A DNA stretch of 64,000 bases. Origin: Parasphingorhabdus cellanae. GTDB taxonomy: Bacteria; Pseudomonadota; Alphaproteobacteria; Sphingomonadales; Sphingomonadaceae. The notes below the pieces were generated by a model. It made no database searches. It was not told the DNA's origin and saw only the letters and a list, made by a program, of their open reading frames with translations. The position numbers were made by a program, and so were the translations under genes. The first letter of the stretch is position 1; each line of letters opens with the position of its first letter. The stretch spans positions 1,781,001-1,845,000 of the forward strand of contig NZ_CP071794.1 in assembly GCF_017498565.1 (NCBI RefSeq), given 5' to 3'. This document shows, in pieces, positions 7,071 through 14,987 of this stretch.

Positions 7071-9418
7071 GCCCCTTCCCGCAGTTCGATCAGGCGCACT
7101 TCGGGAATGTCGCCGGCCAAAAATGTACTGGCGCTGACGTCGAGCCGATCCTCGGCAAAACGGACCGGCACATCGAACAGGAAGCCAGCGGTGATCGCGG
7201 CAGGGGCGGCAGGGGGTTGATCAAAGACAATCTCACCGAGCGGGCCAAGCGACCAGTTGCTGACCAGCGCGCCATCAACCGCGACCAGCACAGAGGCCGC
7301 GCGCGGCCGGGTTATCCGTCTTTGCTGCGCGTCACCGCCGTTCTCGCCATAATTTTTAATAAGCGCAAAACGCGTCTGCTCACCGTCACCGGTGCCGATG
7401 ACCTGATCCGTCGCAGTCGGCGGATCGACCATATTGTTGCTGCTATGATCAAAGGGATCGGCAAAGCGAAACCCCTTGGCCGCGCCGCGCCGCGCGCGAA
7501 AAAAGGCGATCAGGCGGCGCAGCTCGTCCTCCGACCGCACCCCCGGCCCGGCATCAAATTCCAGCCGCGCGTCGGCCCAGTCGCTATTGCGCTTTTCATG
7601 GCCCGACAGGGTGGTGACGATATCGGTCGAAAAGCCCGGCGACACCGCCGCGCCCTGCCCGATGGCGAGCGGAAACTGCACGTCGTCAAACGCGTTCATA
7701 TCATCCTCCTGTTCCTGAAAATAAGTAAAGCCATCGCGCGCCACCTGCGGCAGCGCCCAGATGAAAATATCCGGCGTACCGCGGGCGCGGGCGGTCTCCA
7801 CCGCATCGACCATATTGGCCCAGATGAAAGCGTCTTCGGCGCGAAGGACAAAGCCGGAAAAATAATGCTGCCGCGCCATCGGATAGCCGAGCCGCTGTGT
7901 GGCCAGATCAATGCCGCGCTGGGTTTCCGACTGGTCGCCCGCGATGACCCAGTCATAATCCTCCAGCTGCAATATATCGAAGGCCGGGCTGGCCCAACCG
8001 ACGGGCAGATTGGCGCGCTTTGCCTCTGGTGCAGCGGCGTCCAATATCGTTGGCAGATAGGCGAGCAGCAGCGTCTCGACCGGCGCGCCAAGCGCCTCGT
8101 CCTTGACCGCTGCGACCAGATCGGCGGTCGATTGAGCCAGCATCTCGCCGGCCTGATCCAGCATCGCCTTTTGCGCGGCGGTTTTGGGGCCGCGTATATC
8201 CGCTATGCTGACCAGCGCATCACCAAAGGCCGCACGCGCTGCTGCATCATAGAGGCAGATCCGCCCATCATCCGGCATCACCCACCACCACGGTTCGCCG
8301 ACCTGAAACTTGATCGCCGCCCCGGCATCGCGCGCAATCGCGGTAAAGGCGCGCGCCACCGCCTGCAGATAGCGCATCGCGGGCGCGCGCGCGGGAGACA
8401 AGAGAGCCGATGGCGGCACCCAGCCGGTCAGCGCCGGATCACCATTTTCCGCCCGCTGTTTCCAGTTGTTCCAGCAATGGGCATCAAACAGCTCATAAGA
8501 CAGCGAGAGGATGACAGTAAAATCCATCGCCGTGGCGCGCTCCACAAAATCACGGTGCCAGACCGCGCAGGGCTGATTGATCGCGGCAAATTCCTCGCCC
8601 GGCTGCGGCGCGGACAGGCTGACATACAATCCCGCGCCATTGGTCTCGAGCCGGAAATAATGGCTCATCCCGACATAATGATTAATCGCCCCGCGATAGC
8701 CGAGCGCGCGGATCGCGCGCAGCAGGCGTGCGGGCGTCTGGTTGAAACTGTCATCATAGCCGGTCGCCATCGACAGACCGTTTTCCGGCACCATGATATC
8801 GCCGATTTCCAGCACCGCGCCGCCGCCATCGGCCGCAATCGCGCTCATCTCGACCCAGCCGGTTTTGGGCGTCGCATAGCGTGTGCCTGCGCCGTCATAA
8901 TCGGGCGGGATGATCGAGATGAACATCCGGTCAATATCATTCGGATGCACCGGGTCCGCTTCACCCGGCAGCACAAAGCCGCCATCGAGCGCGGAAAATT
9001 CCAGATCGATCAGCGCATCGGTCGGCGTGCCGCTGGCATAGTTCCACAGCCGGACATACCAGGCCTTGGGCTGGCCGCTGGCATCGCGCCCCTCAATCGT
9101 CAGCGTCGGGCCATTGACCCGATTGAGCGGCATGATCCCCTGCGAGCGCCAGCGGAATTTCAGCCGCAGCCGCGCATAATCGCGATTCGTTTCATAAGCG
9201 AGCAGCGGGTGATCGAGCGTATCTTCGCTGTCCCAGATCAACCCCGCCAGATCATCGGAGTTATAAAATACCGCATCGACGCGCAGCGCATCGGGCGCGG
9301 TCGTCACCACCGAAGCCATCATCGGGCGCGGAAAATTGACCGTCCAGAAGCGCGGATCAAAGCGCGGGATAAAACCCGCCTGCTGCGCGCCGCGCTCTTT
9401 GGCTAACCAGAAACCCAT
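7067..9418 (-). CDS. GTA gp12-like distal tail protein with internal TIM-barrel-like domain (DUF2460 C-terminus)
   Basis: 783-residue tail protein with three parts. Residues 1 to about 230 are beta-rich. Residues about 230-565 look like a glycoside-hydrolase-type TIM barrel: a Gly-Tyr-Arg-Gly-Ala start, VILSLSYELFD, FQVGEPWWWV with Glu375 in the acid/base-type position, DILQLEDYDW with Glu486 in a nucleophile-type position, and IFIWALP as the last strand. Residues about 570-783 are the DUF2460 domain that makes up the whole of RcGTA gp12 (RRGAAKGFRFADPFDH). The fusion is four times longer than RcGTA gp12. The ATG lies 3 bp after the gp11-like stop. A glycan-binding or sugar-cleaving role at the tail tip is an inference. 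Confidence 0.85.
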   Translation of the reverse strand: MGFWLAKERGAQQAGFIPRFDPRFWTVNFPRPMMASVVTTAPDALRVDAVFYNSDDLAGLIWDSEDTLDHPLLAYETNRDYARLRLKFRWRSQGIMPLNRVNGPTLTIEGRDASGQPKAWYVRLWNYASGTPTDALIDLEFSALDGGFVLPGEADPVHPNDIDRMFISIIPPDYDGAGTRYATPKTGWVEMSAIAADGGGAVLEIGDIMVPENGLSMATGYDDSFNQTPARLLRAIRALGYRGAINHYVGMSHYFRLETNGAGLYVSLSAPQPGEEFAAINQPCAVWHRDFVERATAMDFTVILSLSYELFDAHCWNNWKQRAENGDPALTGWVPPSALLSPARAPAMRYLQAVARAFTAIARDAGAAIKFQVGEPWWWVMPDDGRICLYDAAARAAFGDALVSIADIRGPKTAAQKAMLDQAGEMLAQSTADLVAAVKDEALGAPVETLLLAYLPTILDAAAPEAKRANLPVGWASPAFDILQLEDYDWVIAGDQSETQRGIDLATQRLGYPMARQHYFSGFVLRAEDAFIWANMVDAVETARARGTPDIFIWALPQVARDGFTYFQEQEDDMNAFDDVQFPLAIGQGAAVSPGFSTDIVTTLSGHEKRNSDWADARLEFDAGPGVRSEDELRRLIAFFRARRGAAKGFRFADPFDHSSNNMVDPPTATDQVIGTGDGEQTRFALIKNYGENGGDAQQRRITRPRAASVLVAVDGALVSNWSLGPLGEIVFDQPPAAPAAITAGFLFDVPVRFAEDRLDVSASTFLAGDIPEVRLIELREGA

Positions 9419-9421
9419 GGC

Positions 9422-10006
9422 TCAACCCTCCCGATAGGCCAGCGCACCGCGCACGGCGCGCGCGACCTGGCGGCTGGACCGGCGCAACTGGTCGGGTGCG
9501 CTGCCCTGGCCATGGTCGGATATGTTGATGGTCAGGCGGATATTGGGCTGCGCCGGTGCTGTACCGGCAGACGGCTCAATCCGCCCGGCCGCGGTCGGCA
9601 CGAACAGCTCCGGCCCCTGCTCGCCCACCATATAAGCGCGCCCGCCCGTCACCGGCCCGCCGGTCGCGCGACCCGGCAGGCCCAGAGCCGCGCCCAAGAG
9701 CGACGTTCCAAGGCCCAGCAATCCGCCACCCGATCCGCCGCCGCCGAACAGGCTGCCAATACCGCTATTCACTGCGGCGCTGGCAATATCATCCATCACC
9801 GACAGAGCGACGCTTTTGAGATCCTGAAAATCCAGCGACCCGCGCCGGATCGCCCGGCTGAGGCCGGTTTCGAGTGCAGAACCGGCGCGTTCCATTCCGC
9901 GCGCCAGCGGCCCGTCAAGCTGTGCCTTCATATCCGCGACATCTTTTGCAAATCCGGCGGTATCGGCGCGCACGGCGATGACCAGACGTTCGATTTCTTC
10001 ATCCAT
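9422..10006 (-). CDS. GTA gp11-like tail tape measure protein
   Basis: 194-residue short tape measure protein. The N-terminus is an amphipathic helix region with MDEEIERLVIAVRADTAGFA followed by a long coil, then a glycine-rich block, and a conserved ATGGPVTGGRAYMVGEQGPE segment seen in tape-measure C-termini. The length fits the short tail of GTAs (RcGTA gp11 is about 220 residues). Its ATG overlaps the end of the tail chaperone gene by 8 bp. A role in setting tail length is inferred from family and position. Confidence 0.9.
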   Translation of the reverse strand: MDEEIERLVIAVRADTAGFAKDVADMKAQLDGPLARGMERAGSALETGLSRAIRRGSLDFQDLKSVALSVMDDIASAAVNSGIGSLFGGGGSGGGLLGLGTSLLGAALGLPGRATGGPVTGGRAYMVGEQGPELFVPTAAGRIEPSAGTAPAQPNIRLTINISDHGQGSAPDQLRRSSRQVARAVRGALAYREG

Positions 10007-10214
10007 GGTTGAGAGTGTCTTTCAGTGTTTGGAGTTGGCTTTGGGTGAGCGGCGGGGCGGTTTGATGACCCGGACCAGCACCGGACAAAGCGGTCAGAAC
10101 AGCCGCCAATTCAGCAGGCGTGGCGTTCCAAAATTGATCGGGCGTCCAGCCAAGAGCGGCGGGTATCAGCCCAGCGAGATGGGCGGCAGAGGTGCGGAAA
10201 TTATTGATCATCAT
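9999..10214 (-). CDS. GTA gp10.1-like tail assembly chaperone
   Basis: About 71 residues, of the rcc01693/phage tail assembly chaperone type: a hydrophobic helix with LAGLIPAALGWTPDQFW, then the conserved ATPAEL segment. These proteins coat the tape measure during tail assembly. The open frame reaches 10238 but the tandem ATGs at 10214/10211 are the likely start. The upstream 400 bp is filled by repeats, so this is the first gene of the repeat-free late block. Confidence 0.8.
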   Translation of the reverse strand: MMINNFRTSAAHLAGLIPAALGWTPDQFWNATPAELAAVLTALSGAGPGHQTAPPLTQSQLQTLKDTLNHG

Positions 10215-10282
10215 TATGCTCAAATCTGAGTGCAACATGCTCCGCGCTGGATGCGAAGCACAGGTAGGATTGCCCCATTCAT

Positions 10283-10452
10283 CCTCTCCCCTTGAGGGAG
10301 AGGACAGGGGAGCTTGCGGCCCTGGCCGCTAGCGAAACTTGGAGAGGGGGGAGCGGTTATCGTTAAAGGTGGCGGCTCCCCCTTCCCCTCTCTAAGACTT
10401 GCTAGGCAGCAAGCTGCCAAGCCAAGTCTTTTCTCTCCCTCAAGGGGAGAGA
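10283..10452. repeat. Family B palindromic element, copy 1
   Basis: Begins with CCTCTCCCCTTGAGGGAGAGG and ends with the reverse complement, each end being its own hairpin. Internal hairpins GCGGCC-CT-GGCCGC and AAGACTTG...CAAGTCTT are visible. It forms a composite with the A half-element that follows and fills the gap between gp10 and gp10.1. Confidence 0.9.
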
Positions 10453-10485
10453 AAAACAGGCGAAACCGCAACGCTGCCACCAAAC

Positions 10486-10611
10486 CGACGCGAAGCGGAG
10501 GCAAGGCCGACCGGCCGCCCGAGCTTATGCGAGGAAAGCCAAGGCGACGGATGTCGCCGCCCGGCGCCTGAGGTCTTAAAAAAAACTCCCGGCGTTTGAG
10601 GGCCCAATAAA
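10486..10611. repeat. Family A palindromic element, right half (copy A1)
   Basis: Contains the right half of an A element (CGAAGCGGAGGCAAGGCCGACC through CGCCCGGCGCCTGAGG), followed by a second degraded end, GGCGTTTGAGGGCCC. It is joined to B copy 1 by a linker also seen next to B copies 2 and 3. It lies directly after the stop codon of the gp10-like gene. Confidence 0.88.
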
Positions 10612-10621
10612 AACTTCCCCT

Positions 10622-10936
10622 TCACCGCCCCGCCAGTATCTGCCGCAGCACGATCTTCAGCACCGGCGTCACGCTTGCCAGCCCCAGCGCCAGCATCGCT
10701 TCGCCAAAATCCTCGCGCGTCAGACCATCGGGCCGGTCCCGGATCACGTGCCACAACAGCCCCGCGACTTCGGCCAGGGTCAGCTGCCCATTCGCCGCTC
10801 GCTCGACCAGATCGAACAGCGATCCCAGCTCTTCCTCCGCCGCGACGAGCGCAGCAAAACTCGGCCGCAGCACCAGCTGCTCCCCCGCCACCGTCAATTC
10901 CGCTTCGCCGCGCAATGCATTCGCCCGCTCAGACAT
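10622..10936 (-). CDS. GTA gp10-like tail assembly chaperone (gene transfer agent family protein)
   Basis: 104 residues with the hallmark of GTA gp10: a small beta-hairpin (GEAELTVAGEQLVLRPSFAAL) followed by AAEEELGSLFDLVERA and a helical C-terminus. It probably works with gp10.1 as a tail assembly chaperone pair. It overlaps the major tail protein gene by 8 bp. An A element end follows the stop by about 10 bp. Confidence 0.9.
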   Translation of the reverse strand: MSERANALRGEAELTVAGEQLVLRPSFAALVAAEEELGSLFDLVERAANGQLTLAEVAGLLWHVIRDRPDGLTREDFGEAMLALGLASVTPVLKIVLRQILAGR

Positions 10937-11336
10937 GGGACACCGCGCCGGAGCTTTCGAGGCTCAGCGTATAGCTGCGCTCGCCATTATAATCGCCGGC
11001 ATAATCAAGCCGCGTGACCAGAAAATCGCCGCGCATCCGCTCGCCGCTTTCAAAGCTCAGCTCATAAGCGTCGATCAACCCGGCGAGCGCATGGTTCTTG
11101 ACCCGGATTTCGGCATCCGACCCGGTAAACACCCCGGCGCCCGACACCGACACCGAGCGCACACCCGCGCCCGACAACAGCTCGCGCCAGCCGCCGCTAT
11201 CCTTGTTCGTAATCGCGACCGGCTCGCCATTGACCGACAATTGCGTCGTGCGCAGGCCGGCAATGGTGGAATAGGTCGCTGGGTCCTGCCCGTCGCCGAT
11301 TTTAAGGAGAAAGGCGCTGCCTTTTTCTGCTGCCAT
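10929..11336 (-). CDS. GTA gp9-like major tail (tube) protein
   Basis: 135-residue major tail protein of the TIGR02126 type: it opens MAAEKGSAFLLKIGDG, contains GLRTTQLSVNGEPVAITNKDSGGWRELL split over the next strands, and ends in SYTLSLESSG. It polymerises to form the tail tube. I chose the ATG at 11336 because of the AAGGAACC ribosome site seven bases upstream; the longer frame to 11378 starts in repeat-flanking sequence. The gp10 gene overlaps its end by 8 bp. A 430-bp gap filled by repeats separates it from gp8. Confidence 0.93.
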   Translation of the reverse strand: MAAEKGSAFLLKIGDGQDPATYSTIAGLRTTQLSVNGEPVAITNKDSGGWRELLSGAGVRSVSVSGAGVFTGSDAEIRVKNHALAGLIDAYELSFESGERMRGDFLVTRLDYAGDYNGERSYTLSLESSGAVSHV

Positions 11337-11370
11337 AGTTGGTTCCTTTTTTTGTGGGTGATTTTTATTG

Positions 11371-11500
11371 GACCTCAAGCGCCGGGGAGTTTTTGTTTTG
11401 ACCTCAGGCGCCGGGCGCGGGCATCCGCCCGCTTGGCTTTCCTCGCATAAGCTCGGGCGCGCGCCATCTGATTCTTGGCGCGCTTGCCTCCGCTTCGCGT
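11371..11500. repeat. Family A palindromic element, left half (copy A2)
   Basis: A duplicated left terminus (CCTCAAGCGCCGGGG, then about 25 bp later CCTCAGGCGCCGGGCG) followed by the left half of the A body up to GCGTCACTCC. It is joined by a linker to B copy 2, forming the inverted orientation of the composite seen at 10283-10611. Confidence 0.88.
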
Positions 11501-11548
11501 CACTCCGTTGGCAGGCTTGAGGTTGTATACGGCGGTGGCCCCTTTCAT

Positions 11549-11720
11549 CCTCTCCCCTTGAGGGAGAGGACAGTGAAGCTTGCGGCCCTGGCCGCTAGCG
11601 GAACTTGGAGAGGGGGGAGCGTCCATCGCTGACCTTAGCGTTTGCCGCCTTACCCCTCTCTAAGACTTGCTAGGCAGCAAGCTGCCAAGCCAAGTCTTTT
11701 CTCTCCCTCAAGGGGAGAGA
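11549..11720. repeat. Family B palindromic element, copy 2
   Basis: Full-length B element with the same terminal hairpins and internal AAGACTTGCTAGGCAGC hairpin as copy 1. It lies between gp9 and gp8 of the GTA cluster. Confidence 0.9.
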
Positions 11721-11751
11721 ATTGGTGTGTTGAGCACAGGTACAATCTCTC

Positions 11752-11778
11752 GTCATCCTGAACTTGGTTCAGGATGAC
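11752..11778. repeat. Family C short palindrome, copy 1
   Basis: GTCATCCTGAAC-TTG-GTTCAGGATGAC, a 12-bp stem. The same sequence with a slightly different loop is at 32745. It overlaps the last codons and the stop codon of the DUF3168 gene. Confidence 0.92.
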
Positions 11779-12173
11779 GATGAGAGGACCCGCGCGCGAT
11801 ATTCGATCAATCCGCTCCACGGGCTCACCGCGCTGCGCAATATCCGCGTCCGGCGGAAATCGAACGTCACGATCTGCCAACCCTCCGGCTCCGGCACACC
11901 ATTTTCCAGCGCCGCTTCCGCCAACGCCATCACCCGGTGCAGCCGTGCGGCACTCATGCCATCGTCGTGCACGCTGAGCGCCAAGCTCAATTCCCGGCCC
12001 GTCCCGCCCTTGAAGCTCCAGTCCAGCGCGGCACCCGTCGCCAAGGCGATATAGGGAAAGGCAGCGCGCGCGGGTGGGCCGTCATAAATGCCGCTGATTT
12101 CATCCAGCAACGGCTGGTGCGCATTCATCGCCACAACCAGCTCTCGCTGCACTGCTTCAAGCGCGCTTGTCAC
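11769..12173 (-). CDS. GTA gp8-like tail terminator protein (DUF3168)
   Basis: 134-residue tail-completion protein of the DUF3168 family; the segment PARAAFPYIALATGAALDWSF and the LSLALSVHDD strand are typical. It caps the tail and joins it to the head. The last codons (a run of four serines) and the TGA are supplied by the family C palindrome, so the native C-terminus appears to have been replaced by repeat sequence. The start overlaps the stop of the preceding 72-residue gene. Confidence 0.92.
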   Translation of the reverse strand: MTSALEAVQRELVVAMNAHQPLLDEISGIYDGPPARAAFPYIALATGAALDWSFKGGTGRELSLALSVHDDGMSAARLHRVMALAEAALENGVPEPEGWQIVTFDFRRTRILRSAVSPWSGLIEYRARVLSSSS

Positions 12174-12388
12174 CGGACACCCCGCATCAAAAACGCGACA
12201 TCGCGCAGACTGTTATTTTCGATAATTTCCGCTCCAAGACCGCGACCGGCAACCACAATGCCATCACGCGTTTCTGCGACCGAAACATCCTCAGGTAATT
12301 CCTGGTCCAGCGCCGCCTGCATTTCCGCTTTGGTTTTTTGCAGCTCCCTTGCTGCCACCGCCTCTGCCTTGCGTATTAGATTCTCCAT
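12170..12388 (-). CDS. Small conserved hypothetical protein in GTA head-tail joining block
   Basis: 72 residues, acidic and mostly helical, opening MENLIRKAEAVAARELQKTK. It sits between the gp7-like and gp8-like genes, with TGATG overlap on one side and ATGA on the other, so it is translationally coupled to both. RcGTA has no separate gene at this position that I can name. The middle (LPEDVSVAETRDGIVVAGRG) resembles the first strands of HK97-gp10/minor tail proteins, but the chain is too short for that domain. Function unknown. Confidence 0.72.
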   Translation of the reverse strand: MENLIRKAEAVAARELQKTKAEMQAALDQELPEDVSVAETRDGIVVAGRGLGAEIIENNSLRDVAFLMRGVR

Positions 12389-12732
12389 CACCGTTTCTCC
12401 TCGGCTTTCAGGATAGTTTTCGGAATGAATCGATGATCGGCAGACACAGAGCCGACAACCATCTTCCGGTCGCCCCAAGCCAGATGATCGCCAACGCGAA
12501 TGGCATCGGTTTGCCGCAGCGTGAACCGCCACCGCGGCAATGCCGACCGGCTGTTGCCAAGCGCCTCCAAGCCCGTCCCCAGCGGTTCTGCGGAAGCCCA
12601 GAATTCGCCAATCGGCACGCTTTGGTTGGTCGCAGAGCCGATGGCGTCACGCTGTGAAGATGGCCGCGCGATGCTTATACGTTCGCGCAAAAGCCCGCTA
12701 AATTCATGCCCGGTAAAATTTGACCTGCTCAT
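12388..12732 (-). CDS. GTA gp7-like head-tail stopper protein
   Basis: 114-residue head closure/stopper protein of the phage head-tail joining family: FSGLLRERISIARPS at the start and WRFTLRQTDAIRVGDHLAWGDRK in the second half. I chose the ATG at 12732 because it overlaps the TGA of the gp6-like gene as ATGA; the frame is open further upstream but that stretch is inside gp6. It closes the portal channel after packaging, by family. Confidence 0.85.
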   Translation of the reverse strand: MSRSNFTGHEFSGLLRERISIARPSSQRDAIGSATNQSVPIGEFWASAEPLGTGLEALGNSRSALPRWRFTLRQTDAIRVGDHLAWGDRKMVVGSVSADHRFIPKTILKAEEKR

Positions 12733-13292
12733 GCCAACCTCATCCGGCGATGGGGGCGCCATAAAGCTGTCACCGCGCTCGGCGGCGGCGCAGCATCGAG
12801 GCCATCGCGATGGGAATAGAGATAGCCCGCCAGCCGGACCACGCCCTGCCGCAAGGTCGTCGGCACTGTCATCCAATCCACTGCCAGCCCGGCATTATAG
12901 GTGACCGCGATGCGCTGAAAGTTGCTCGCCGCACGCAGCTTAACCCAACCGACACCGTCCCCATCGATATCAATCGCATAGTCGTTGGCGGGCAACGCCC
13001 TGGCGTTACCATCTGGTGCAATAGCTTCCACAGACGTGATCGCTTGCACCGGGCGTCTCTTCAGTTTCTGCCAGTCTGCCCGCGCCGGTATCCGGTCACA
13101 TAGCGACCGGACTATCAACATTTGTCCGGTGAAATTCTCACACAGATGCGCGGCGCTGCTGGCGAACCGGGCAATGGCAGCATCATCTTCGCCATGATCA
13201 AGGCGGAGGAAATCTTTGACCTCCTGGATTAACTCTACCGGCAATGCGGGCAGATCTTTGGGGGGAAGCTCACGGGTCGGGCGTCCTTTCAT
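12729..13292 (-). CDS. GTA gp6-like head-tail adaptor (connector)
   Basis: Up to 187 residues. Family signature of the phiE125 gp8/head-tail connector type: EVKDFLRLDHGEDDAAIARFASSAAHLCENFTG, then KRRPVQAITSVEAI and a C-terminal LRQGVVRLAGYLYSHRDG helix. It links the portal to the tail. The start at 13292 is uncertain; internal methionines are absent until late in the chain, so it is likely near this point. The 400 bp upstream is occupied by repeats. Confidence 0.88.
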   Translation of the reverse strand: MKGRPTRELPPKDLPALPVELIQEVKDFLRLDHGEDDAAIARFASSAAHLCENFTGQMLIVRSLCDRIPARADWQKLKRRPVQAITSVEAIAPDGNARALPANDYAIDIDGDGVGWVKLRAASNFQRIAVTYNAGLAVDWMTVPTTLRQGVVRLAGYLYSHRDGLDAAPPPSAVTALWRPHRRMRLA

Positions 13293-13383
13293 TGGGGGAT
13301 GGGGTGGGGTGGTGTGGGAGGGTTTGTTATTTTACCTCAGGCGGTAGTGTCGATGTTGTACACAATGGTGGCCGCTCCTTCAT

Positions 13384-13554
13384 CCTCTCCCCTTGAGGGA
13401 GAGGACAGTGGAGCTTGCGCCGACTGGCGCTAGCGGAACTTGGAGAGGGGGGAGCGGTTATCGCTAACCACAGCGTTTGCCGCCTACCCCTCTCTAAGAC
13501 TTGCTAGGCAGCGAGCTGCCAAGCCAAGTCTTTTCTCTCCCTCAAGGGGAGAGA
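13384..13554. repeat. Family B palindromic element, copy 3
   Basis: Full B element between the capsid gene and gp6, same termini as the other copies, with a variant CTTGCGCCGACTGGCGCTAGCG internal hairpin. The left flank has ACCTCAGGCGG, a remnant of an A terminus. Confidence 0.9.
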
Positions 13555-13585
13555 AGAACCGGCGAAACCTCAAGCTTACCACCAG

Positions 13586-13677
13586 TCCGACGCGCAGCGG
13601 AGGCAAGCGCGACTGCGCGCCCGAGCTTATGCGAGGAAAGCCAAGGCGACGGATGTCGCCGCCCGGCGCTTGAGGTT
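13586..13677. repeat. Family A palindromic element, right half (copy A3)
   Basis: Right half of an A element ending CGCCCGGCGCTTGAGG, twelve bases past the stop codon of the capsid gene. The linker to B copy 3 (ACCTCAAGCTTACCACCAG) matches, on the other strand, the linker next to B copy 2. Confidence 0.88.
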
Positions 13678-13689
13678 AATCAAACACAA

Positions 13690-14859
13690 TCAACTCACAC
13701 TAAAGCGCATCAGCTTAATCGCTTCGCTGTTCATCACCTGACCACCGACGCGCTTGGTCGCATAGAAATGCACAAACGGTTTGTTGGTGAACGGGTCGCG
13801 CAGGATGCTCGTCGCGCTGCGCTCTGCGATCAGATAACCGGCGCGGAAATTGCCGAAGGCGATGGACAGGCTGTCCGCTGCCACATCCGGCATATCCTCG
13901 GCCTCGACCACCGGATAGCCGAGCAGCATATCGGGTTGTCCAGACGCCAGAGACGCCTGCCACAAAAACGCGCCATCGGCGGTCTTGAACTTGCGGATCT
14001 GCGCCAGTGTGGCGCTGTTCATCACAAAGCTTGCGCCCTGCCGGTAGGCGGGTTTCAGCGTATGGACCAGGTCAACCAGCGCATCCTCGCCATCCGCGCC
14101 GGCAAAGCCGCCTGCCGCGCCCGACGGCACATATTGCAGCGAACCGAACGCGCGCGCGCCGTCCGGCTCGTCCGTCACCGGCGCGTTGAGAAAGCCGCGC
14201 GGTTGGTTGACCCCGGAACCGCCAACAAAAGCGGCCCCCTCGGCCTGCGCAAATTCGCGGGCAATCTCATCGGCCAGCCAGGCCTCGACATCAAAGGCGG
14301 CATCATCGAGCATCCCCTGCGACGCCGCCGGGTTGGCATAAAGCTCTCCGGTCGGCGGCGCGATTTCGTTGAAATTGGGCGTGTCGGTTTCGGGCCGTCC
14401 CGCCGTCTCGCTGACCCAGCCCGATGGCGTGCCGCCATGGGTGACGAGCTTGCGATAGCCCGCGCTGCCGGTCTGCACAACGGTGGCGATGGACCGGATC
14501 GGCGAGATGTCTTTCAGCGTCCGCCCGATCAGCGCGTCAATCTCCTGCGGTACGGCAAAGCCGCCTTCGGGGCCAGACGCGCCGGAAAAGCTTTTCAGCT
14601 CGACCCCTGCATGATCGCCCCGGCGGAGATATTTTGTGACGAAATCCTGTGCGGCGGCGGAAGGCGCCATGCCTTTTACGCCGTCCGCGTTACCGGCCAG
14701 AACGGGCCGCGCCGATGCTTTCGAAATGTCGTCCATCTGACTTTTCAGGCCATCAACATCCGTGCGCAATACGGCGATATCCTCGGCCATCAGCACGGTG
14801 TCGAAACTGTCCTCCAACGTATCGGCTTTCGTTTCGAGAGGGGTATTGGAAATGTCCAT
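13690..14859 (-). CDS. GTA gp5-like major capsid protein (HK97 family)
   Basis: 389-residue HK97-fold major capsid protein. Residues 1 to about 100 form a coiled-coil delta domain (MDISNTPLETKADTLEDSFD, then LRTDVDGLKSQMDDISK), which is removed by the protease in RcGTA. The rest shows the HK97 core motifs: YLRRGDHAGVELKSFSG, GGFAVPQEIDALIGRTL, and the C-terminal RVGGQVMNSEAIKLMRFSVS. The start at 14859 has an AAGGAAT ribosome site; the open frame further upstream is not coding. An A half-element sits just past the stop codon. Confidence 0.96.
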   Translation of the reverse strand: MDISNTPLETKADTLEDSFDTVLMAEDIAVLRTDVDGLKSQMDDISKASARPVLAGNADGVKGMAPSAAAQDFVTKYLRRGDHAGVELKSFSGASGPEGGFAVPQEIDALIGRTLKDISPIRSIATVVQTGSAGYRKLVTHGGTPSGWVSETAGRPETDTPNFNEIAPPTGELYANPAASQGMLDDAAFDVEAWLADEIAREFAQAEGAAFVGGSGVNQPRGFLNAPVTDEPDGARAFGSLQYVPSGAAGGFAGADGEDALVDLVHTLKPAYRQGASFVMNSATLAQIRKFKTADGAFLWQASLASGQPDMLLGYPVVEAEDMPDVAADSLSIAFGNFRAGYLIAERSATSILRDPFTNKPFVHFYATKRVGGQVMNSEAIKLMRFSVS

Positions 14860-14987
14860 GTTATTCCTTTCTTGGGGGTGATGAAATCTCGTAGATGAAA
14901 AAAACCACCTAAAATCAGGCGGCTGAAGCGAATTCAGAATGAATATTGGGGTCGACAAAAACCGGCTCCGGCGATAGCCATGGAGCC

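Noticed and set aside
7217..9406. Long plus-strand open frame (729 codons)
   Set aside because: It lies opposite the gp12-like gene and is arginine/isoleucine-rich, as expected for an antisense frame in GC-rich coding sequence; no domain seen.
10220..10504. Short open frames through A and B repeats (for example 10220-10504, 17303-17533, 18709-18906)
   Set aside because: They are translations of repeats (recurrent SHKLGRAVALASASRR-like peptides) without start sites or family support.
13501..14898. Plus-strand open frame (465 codons)
   Set aside because: It covers repeats B3 and A3 and the antisense of the capsid gene; no recognisable protein.
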